Shown here: positions 9,104 through 13,423 of the stretch, in pieces
Layout of the letters: every line of letters begins with the position of its first letter
Numbering within the stretch: the stretch's first letter is position 1
Assembly: GCA_004151065.3 (NCBI GenBank)
Contig: NWUY0303929433.1
Coordinates: 1 to 13,423 of the forward strand
Source: Larix sibirica
Lineage: Eukaryota > Streptophyta > Pinopsida > Pinales > Pinaceae
DNA: 13,423 nt
Direction of reading: 5' to 3'
Made by a program: the position numbers and the translations under genes
The notes under the pieces: generated by a model
The model's input: the letters and a program-made list of their open reading frames with translations, nothing else
Database searches by the model: none
Told to the model about the DNA's origin: nothing

Positions 9104-9113
9104 AAAAAAAAAA
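9104..9113 (+). other. LINE-B 3' A-tail (A10)
   Basis: Ten adenines end LINE-B on the plus strand and are followed directly by the right copy of the target-site duplication. An A-tail next to a duplication is the hallmark of target-primed reverse transcription. Confidence 0.85.
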
Positions 9114-9127
9114 CTCCCATATTTGCT
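9114..9127. repeat. Right target-site duplication of LINE-B
   Basis: ctcccatatttgct follows the A-tail and matches the left copy (1791-1804) at 11 of 14 positions. On the minus strand it codes in LINE-A ORF2 frame as Ala-Asn-Met-Gly. The left copy codes Thr-Asn-Leu-Gly in the same phase. Confidence 0.82.
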
Positions 9128-10106
9128 TTTTCTACAATAGAGAAAATGCCACTAAGGTTTTGCCAATAACCAACCTTAATACTCTCCTCAATTCCAATGA
9201 GTTCTTCCTGTAACTGTCTCTTTTTTAAACTCTGCCAAGTAGAAACCCTAGTCTTCAAAGTTTTTAATTTCTCAACCAAATTCTCCCCTTTTAAAGCCCC
9301 TGAATTTAATTGACGATCCTGCCATACATTCCTTACCATTACCCTGAAATCTTCTTTGGAAGACCAGGAATGATTAAACTTAAAAGGATATTTCAATCTC
9401 CCTTGATTGTTCTTCACCTGAATGCAAATCGGAATATGATCAGAAAATTTATCCCAAACCACCCAAGACCTATACCTGATAAATTTCTCAAAGAGCACTT
9501 CAACGGTTAAGAAAAGATCAAGCCTTTTAGCAACACCATCCATACCACCTCTTCCATTTCTCTAAGTCGACATAAAAGGACAAGGCTGAACATCAATCAA
9601 ACCGACATCATTGAAAATATGAGCAAAAAAAACAGCTTCAGGGTCAACTCTAGATCTTTCTCCCCAAAATTCCCTAACAGACATCATAAGGTTTATATCA
9701 CCTCCTAAAATGAACTAATCATCATTTAATAAATCCTCATCAACTATCCGCTCCTAAAATTCACGCTTGCACAAATATGGTCCATAGCAATTAAGAACTT
9801 TCACTGGAAAATCATAACCTATGAAAAAACCTTCCAACAAGAATCCTACATGAGTCAAATAAAGAAAAAACTTAGAAGAAAGAGGATTCTAAGCAGATAA
9901 TAAAGCCCCCAACTGTCCACTAGAATCAATTGTACACATATTCCATCCATTCAACAAACCAGGAAAACCCTCTCTAGCTCTAACCTCATAAACCATATTC
10001 TCTGGACAATAATAACATTCGGCTTATAGTTCTCAAATAATCTCCCGAGGGAATTCTCCTTAGGGTTCCCTCCAACCCCCCGCACATTTAAGGAAAGAAC
10101 AATCAT
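9114..10106 (-). pseudogene. LINE-A ORF2, first part: APE-type endonuclease and linker (broken)
   Basis: N-terminal end of LINE-A ORF2. The chosen ATG at 10106-10104 opens MIVLSLNVRGVGGNPK, the expected EN start with Asn. One missing base at about 10001 changes frame at the usual QE motif, after which the frame is kept to the insertion point at 9114. Further EN landmarks: NCYGPY (near 9790), LGGDIN (GGDIN 9705-9691), KRLDLF (about 9525-9508) and SDHIPI (about 9444-9427) with the Asp-His pair. Four premature stops occur, all TAG, at 9889-9891, 9754-9756, 9715-9717 and 9562-9564. Most stand where this family normally has Trp. The linker QLQEELIGIEESIKVGYW follows and continues in frame at 1804. 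Confidence 0.9.
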
Positions 10107-10108
10107 TT

Positions 10109-12036
10109 CTACAGGCGTTCTATGGGAATCCCTGCTCTAAGAGACCAGAAATATCCATTTATACTACCTTTAGGAATGTCTTCAGAAACATAACCTTCTA
10201 TCTTTTTAACATATTTATTGTTTCCTTCTGATAATCCATAGAGACCAAACTACCTTTCACGGGCCATTTTATCACTTTCTTTTCCTTTTATCAACTCTTT
10301 CTACCCTGGTATGAATTTATATCTCTCAAGTCATAAGTATCCTTCCCATCATATCCTAAAAATTGTAATGGAGGAATTGAAAACACATGTAATGGAGTCT
10401 TAGTCAAAATTTCCTTAAAGGATGGTTTTAATTTAACAGAGGACTCGACTAGTCCTAAAACACCTTCCCCAATAGAAATAAAGTTCAGAAACCCTTTCTA
10501 AAGAAACCCACATTAAATGTTCATTAGCCTAAGAACCTTCTCCCTTGTTCAAAACCAAAGGCAATCCTAAATCATTCAGGTCCTGGGAAAATTCCTTTTG
10601 AGATGGACCCAAATCATTCAAAGAACCCACATTAAAAACGACAACATACGAACATCCAACTTCCTTCCCACCCACAAAAATGAGAGGATGAGAGGAATAG
10701 AGGAAAGACTTACCAAACAAATCGCTTGCATTGCTTCCTTTTGCACTTTCCATCGACTAATTCTGCAAAGCTACTTCAACAGTCCTCCCCTCCTCAGAGG
10801 ATGGATCCGACAGAGCACCATCTTATTTGTGGATACTATCTAAGACTTGAAATGTCTTATAAAGGTCTGAAAAATACCCTTGATCATCTCTACACCCCAC
10901 CATGGCTTAAATCACTCCAATATTGGAAACCCTAGGACTCCCCCAAGGGAATATTTTCCTCAAATGCCTAGTATTCCAACATATAGAGCAACAAAAAGGA
11001 GTCTTTTAAATGTCCAGAGGCTGAATAAAAACCTTACCCCTCCATTCAATGGAAATCTCCCCAGGAATCCCTTTGCTTATGTCCAATTCCGTGAGAACCC
11101 TTACCATTCTTTTATCTTATGCAATAAGAGAACCTTCCTCTAAATAAATAATTCTCCCCAAGGCATTGGAAATTCCCACCCATGCTTCCTTACACCATGT
11201 TCCAAGGGAAACCCCGGGAGAAAAACCCATAAGTGATGCACAGTAAGAGGCTCTATTTGGGGATCAAAAGCTACATGCCACAACTTAAGCACGAAATTGT
11301 GAACACCCCATAACCATGAGCCCATGGAAATTTTCTCGACATCCATCTCTGACTTAAAGTAAAAACAAGTCCACCCTTTAAGTAAAATGTGAACCCAATG
11401 CTAATAGCCCAAAGCCTAAGACCAGTTATCTGCCACCCAAACCAACAACTCCTTTTTTGTATAGACCTTAAACCAAAATTTACCAACCAAATAAGAGGAT
11501 ACTAAAGATTCTACATCCTCCAAACCAACATCATTCCCATGCACCATCGATAATTTATCAGACCTGACCCAAAAAGATTTGAAAGCCCTTATTTCTTTAG
11601 CGCCCACACCTTTGAACTTATCTCCATATTTTTGAAGACAGGAAACAACCTTACCTTTCCCTTCCAAACAATTCTCAGATCCTTCATGACATAGGTCATC
11701 CTTATCTGAGGAAAATAAGAAGTTCTTTGCAGAGTTTCCCCCCTTCTACAAACAACACTCAGACTCGCTGGAATCAACATGGAACAAAACCCTCTCAGAT
11801 TCTCTATTCAATATTTTTGTTACCACCGCCACTGCCCCATCAAATTCATTAAAGATGCCCCTACTTGGTACAATCCAACTATCATCTGGAAACAATTCAC
11901 ATCCCTCCCCAATAAGCGTCTTTTCACTTTTCTATTTTCATAAAAGAGCAGTGTACTCTTCGTTAGAACTAGATATGCCTGCATCCGCCCACACCAACTC
12001 ATCCTCCCAACTGAATAATAGTTCCACGTCATCCAT
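10109..12036 (-). pseudogene. LINE-A ORF1: DUF4283-like plus CCHC zinc knuckle (broken)
   Basis: RNA-binding ORF1 protein, about 640 codons. The start at 12036 (MDDVELLFSWEDELVWADAG) opens one frame kept to about 11150, then shifted by one base and kept to about 10529, with further changes before the end. The DUF4283-like region spans about 11560-11140, with LVGKFWFKVYTKKELLVWVA, CFYFKSEMDVEKISMGSW, PLTVHHLWVFLPGFPLE and GELF. A zinc knuckle lies at 10990-10949: CSIC, WNTRH, then Phe where the last Cys is expected. The tail has a 75-codon open stretch at 10753-10529. At least ten in-frame stops of mixed type occur. The last frame ends at TAG 10111-10109, two bases before the ORF2 ATG. Family assignment is firm; the exact end is less so. 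Confidence 0.85.
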
Positions 12037-12170
12037 ACTGGCATATAAAATAGAAATACACTCAACAACCAGGAAAACCACTCATAAACCCAACCTAACC
12101 ACATCACTTACAAACCTACAAAAACCCTAAGAAACCCCTCTCTGCCCTTTACAAAAATCATCTTCAAATA
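12037..12170 (-). other. LINE-A putative 5' UTR with telo-box
   Basis: Non-coding stretch upstream of LINE-A ORF1. It includes AAACCCTAA on the plus strand at 12122-12130 (TTAGGGTTT in LINE-A sense), about 90 bases before the ORF1 start. AAACCCTAA is a known plant promoter element (telo-box). Whether it acts here is inference. Confidence 0.5.
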
Positions 12171-12284
12171 TTCAATGCCTCTATATCTACCCTAAGCTTA
12201 TGTCAAAGGTTTCAATGCCTCTATATCTACCCTAAGATTATGTCAAAGGTTTCAATACCTCTATATCTATCCTAAACTTCTGAA
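12171..12284. repeat. 40-bp tandem repeat, about 2.9 copies
   Basis: Three head-to-tail units start at 12171, 12211 and 12251 with exact 40-base spacing. Each starts ttcaat(g/a)cctctatatct and continues with a CCCTAA-type core. Copies 1 and 2 differ at a single position; copy 3 is diverged and fades out by about 12284. The array is 135-250 bases upstream of LINE-A ORF1. It may be 5' UTR monomers of LINE-A or a local host repeat. Confidence 0.9.
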
Positions 12285-12374
12285 GAAATATGAAAATGTA
12301 TTATTAAAGTTAATGTGATTCAATGTATCATTCATTAAATAAACTTTAAGTTGATTCTCAACTAACTAATAGTT
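12285..12374. other. AT-rich spacer between LINE-A and LINE-C
   Basis: Ninety AT-rich bases with no open frame and no recognisable motif. The 5' border of LINE-A and the left border of LINE-C must lie in or near it. No duplication pairing with the LINE-C 3' flank was seen. Confidence 0.5.
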
Positions 12375-13107
12375 TCTGCTAATGCTTATGTGATGTTTCT
12401 TTTTTCAAATCGGTGTGGTTGGGACTTTGTTGATATCTGCGCTTTCAATAAGATTGGGAACACGATGATTTTTAGGAATGTGTTTTTCAATGGATACAAG
12501 CTTGTCCAAATTACAAAGAACTTCCTATGTTTTCTATCTGGGGAGTGTGGAATGCTAGAAATCGGTATATTTTTGAAGGTTCTAAGCCTTCTTTGTTTCA
12601 TGTGGGATCAAGGGTTATTAGCTCTTTTTTTGAATACTTTAAGGAGAATCATATCTTGAGGTCTCATCTTTTAATTAAGCCTGCTAAGGAGGATGGTATT
12701 GCTTTAGGATATTTTGATGGAGCTTCAAAAAATGGTTTATGTGAAGCAGGTATGGTGTTGAAGATTAAACTAGATCATCTTTTACATCTTTGGATGGGAG
12801 TTGGTGCTGGTTCTAATACAGAGCATAACTCGTATCTCTTTGGGGTCTTTTATGGGTTACACAAAGAAAAAGAATTTTCAGTGTCAAGATTTGGGGAGGC
12901 TCTCGAGCAGTGATTAATTGGACGACTAGTCATTCATCCTTACAAGTCATCAAATTAGAACACTTGATGAAAAAAATAGATGGATTGAAATTTTATTTCT
13001 CTTATATCTCTTTCAATCATATTTACAGGGAACTTGATGGTCAAGCTGATTCATTTTCCAAGAGAGCCATTGGGGCTATGGATGGAATTCTATTTTTTGA
13101 GGAATAA
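12375..13107 (+). pseudogene. LINE-C ORF2 C-terminal fragment: zf-RVT end, linker, RNase H (broken)
   Basis: C-terminal part of an L1 ORF2. SFFKSVWLGLC (about 12388-12426) resembles the end of zf-RVT. It is followed by a DWEHDDF block and by YKELPMFSIWGVWNARNRYIFEG (about 12512-12580), the linker before RNase H. RNase H: YFDGAS (12710-12727, first Asp), SNTEHNSYLFGVFYGL (about 12812-12860) where the usual Glu seems replaced by Ser, then a frame change near the A-rich 12861-12875. The next motif is WGGSRAVINW (from about 12892), where Asp of the usual GDS is Gly at 12898-12900. HIYRELDGQADSFSKRA (about 13018-13068) ends the domain with its Asp kept. Stops precede the linker. The end is TAA at 13105-13107. 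Confidence 0.86.
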
Positions 13108-13407
13108 TTTGAAGATCGATTGGTGGACTCGAGGAAATTTCATATTTTCTATACCTCTCTTTTTGTTCCTATGTGAAGACCTCTGCTTTCTGAGGCTAGT
13201 TGTTTCTTGTATATGTTTCTAGTTGTTTTAGCTATTTTTTTTGTGACCATTTGGTTTTAGGGGATTTTGAAGGACTTGCTAGAAGTTTTGACTTGTTGAT
13301 TTTATCTCCTTTTTGGAAATGAACGGTTGATGAGAAGAGGAACTAGATGTAACTCTGATTCTATCTTTTCAATAACAAGTCACTGTTTTTTACTTTTTGA
13401 AAAAAAA
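13108..13407 (+). other. LINE-C 3' UTR and A8 tail
   Basis: T-rich sequence with no open frame after the ORF2 stop, ending in eight adenines at 13400-13407. The sixteen bases that remain to the window edge could contain the right target-site duplication, but no partner was found near 12290-12375. Confidence 0.65.
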
Positions 13408-13423
13408 TTAACATTTTAAATGG

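Larger units (their letters stand above)
1805..9113 (+). mobile_element. LINE-B, near full-length L1-type retrotransposon (7.3 kb) inserted in LINE-A
   Basis: A plus-strand L1-type element with all the expected parts in order: short 5' UTR, ORF1 with zinc knuckle, 7-base spacer, ORF2 (EN, RT, zf-RVT, RNase H), long 3' region and A10 tail. Its limits come from the flanking 14-bp duplication and from the exact positions where LINE-A coding sequence stops and resumes. It lies opposite to LINE-A and interrupts the EN-RT linker of LINE-A ORF2. Both ORFs are broken, so this copy is not autonomous. It carries RNase H; LINE-A cannot be checked for one in this window. Confidence 0.92.
9114..12285 (-). 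mobile_element. LINE-A (L1-type), 5' half
   Basis: Upstream half of the minus-strand LINE whose other half is at 1-1804. It holds, in transcription order, a putative 5' UTR, ORF1 (from 12036) and the EN end of ORF2 (from 10106). It is cut at 9114 by LINE-B. The 5' limit is uncertain. I place it tentatively at the end of the 40-bp tandem repeats because coding evidence for LINE-C on the opposite strand starts near 12375. Confidence 0.85.
12375..13407 (+). mobile_element. LINE-C, 3' fragment of an L1-type element with RNase H
   Basis: Plus-strand LINE remnant that begins inside ORF2, at the end of zf-RVT, and runs to a short A-tail. It is either 5'-truncated, as most L1 copies are, or is the right half of a copy split by LINE-A. 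It carries an RNase H domain like LINE-B, but the sequences are clearly different. Confidence 0.85.

Noticed and set aside
11855-12130. 91-codon plus-strand frame opposite LINE-A ORF1
   Set aside because: Antisense to the ORF1 N-terminus, Ser/Thr-rich low-complexity product, no domain.
12171-12284. Possible CRISPR-like array
   Set aside because: The units abut with no unique spacers, and the surroundings are plant LINE sequence. It is a simple tandem repeat.
12290-13423. Target-site duplication for LINE-C
   Set aside because: The bases after the A8 tail (ttaacattttaaatgg) have only weak, gapped similarity to 12300-12350, no better than expected for AT-rich sequence.
1-13423. Host gene, tRNA, rRNA, LTR element or DNA transposon
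   Set aside because: No cloverleaf-like A/B boxes, LTR pairs, terminal inverted repeats or intron-bearing host coding sequence were noticed. Nearly all coding similarity is to L1-type LINEs.

Overview
The window looks like plant nuclear DNA made almost entirely of decayed non-LTR (LINE, L1-clade) retrotransposons. I found no host gene, tRNA, rRNA or CRISPR array. The plant assignment rests on the L1 architecture: an ORF1 with a DUF4283-like region plus a CCHC zinc knuckle, and an ORF2 with an APE-type endonuclease (EN), reverse transcriptase (RT), zf-RVT and, in two copies, a C-terminal RNase H. Copies this old and intact in outline would suit a large seed-plant genome. A gymnosperm is possible, but I cannot prove it.

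Layout: (1) LINE-A lies on the minus strand and is split in two. Its 5' half occupies 9114 to about 12285 (5' UTR, ORF1, start of ORF2 with the EN). Its 3' half occupies 1804 down to the left window edge (end of the EN-RT linker, RT, and the conserved region after the RT). (2) LINE-B lies on the plus strand at 1805-9113 and is a nearly full-length 7.3 kb element inserted into LINE-A ORF2. It has a 5' UTR, ORF1 (1891-3401), ORF2 (3409-7797: EN, RT, zf-RVT, RNase H, Cys/His-rich tail), a long 3' region of unclear nature and an A10 tail. It is bounded by a diverged 14-bp target-site duplication (1791-1804 and 9114-9127). Removing LINE-B and one duplication copy rejoins LINE-A ORF2 in the same reading frame. 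(3) LINE-C lies on the plus strand at about 12375-13407 and is a 3' fragment: end of zf-RVT, linker, RNase H, 3' UTR and a short A-tail. It lies just outside the 5' end of LINE-A, so it could be a third nesting level.

Working copies of such elements encode an RNA-binding ORF1 protein and an ORF2 protein that nicks target DNA (EN) and copies the element RNA at the nick (RT), with RNase H removing RNA. None of the copies here can make an intact ORF2 protein. LINE-B has a 25-bp tandem duplication in the EN, a D-to-N change in the RT active site, several frame changes and many stops. LINE-A has frameshifts and eight premature stops, all TAG, although its last 172 codons before the window edge are fully open. 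LINE-C has lost probable RNase H catalytic residues.

The parts least explained are the 0.9 kb between LINE-B ORF2 and its 3' UTR, which contains a mostly open frame I do not recognise, and a 40-bp tandem repeat upstream of LINE-A ORF1.
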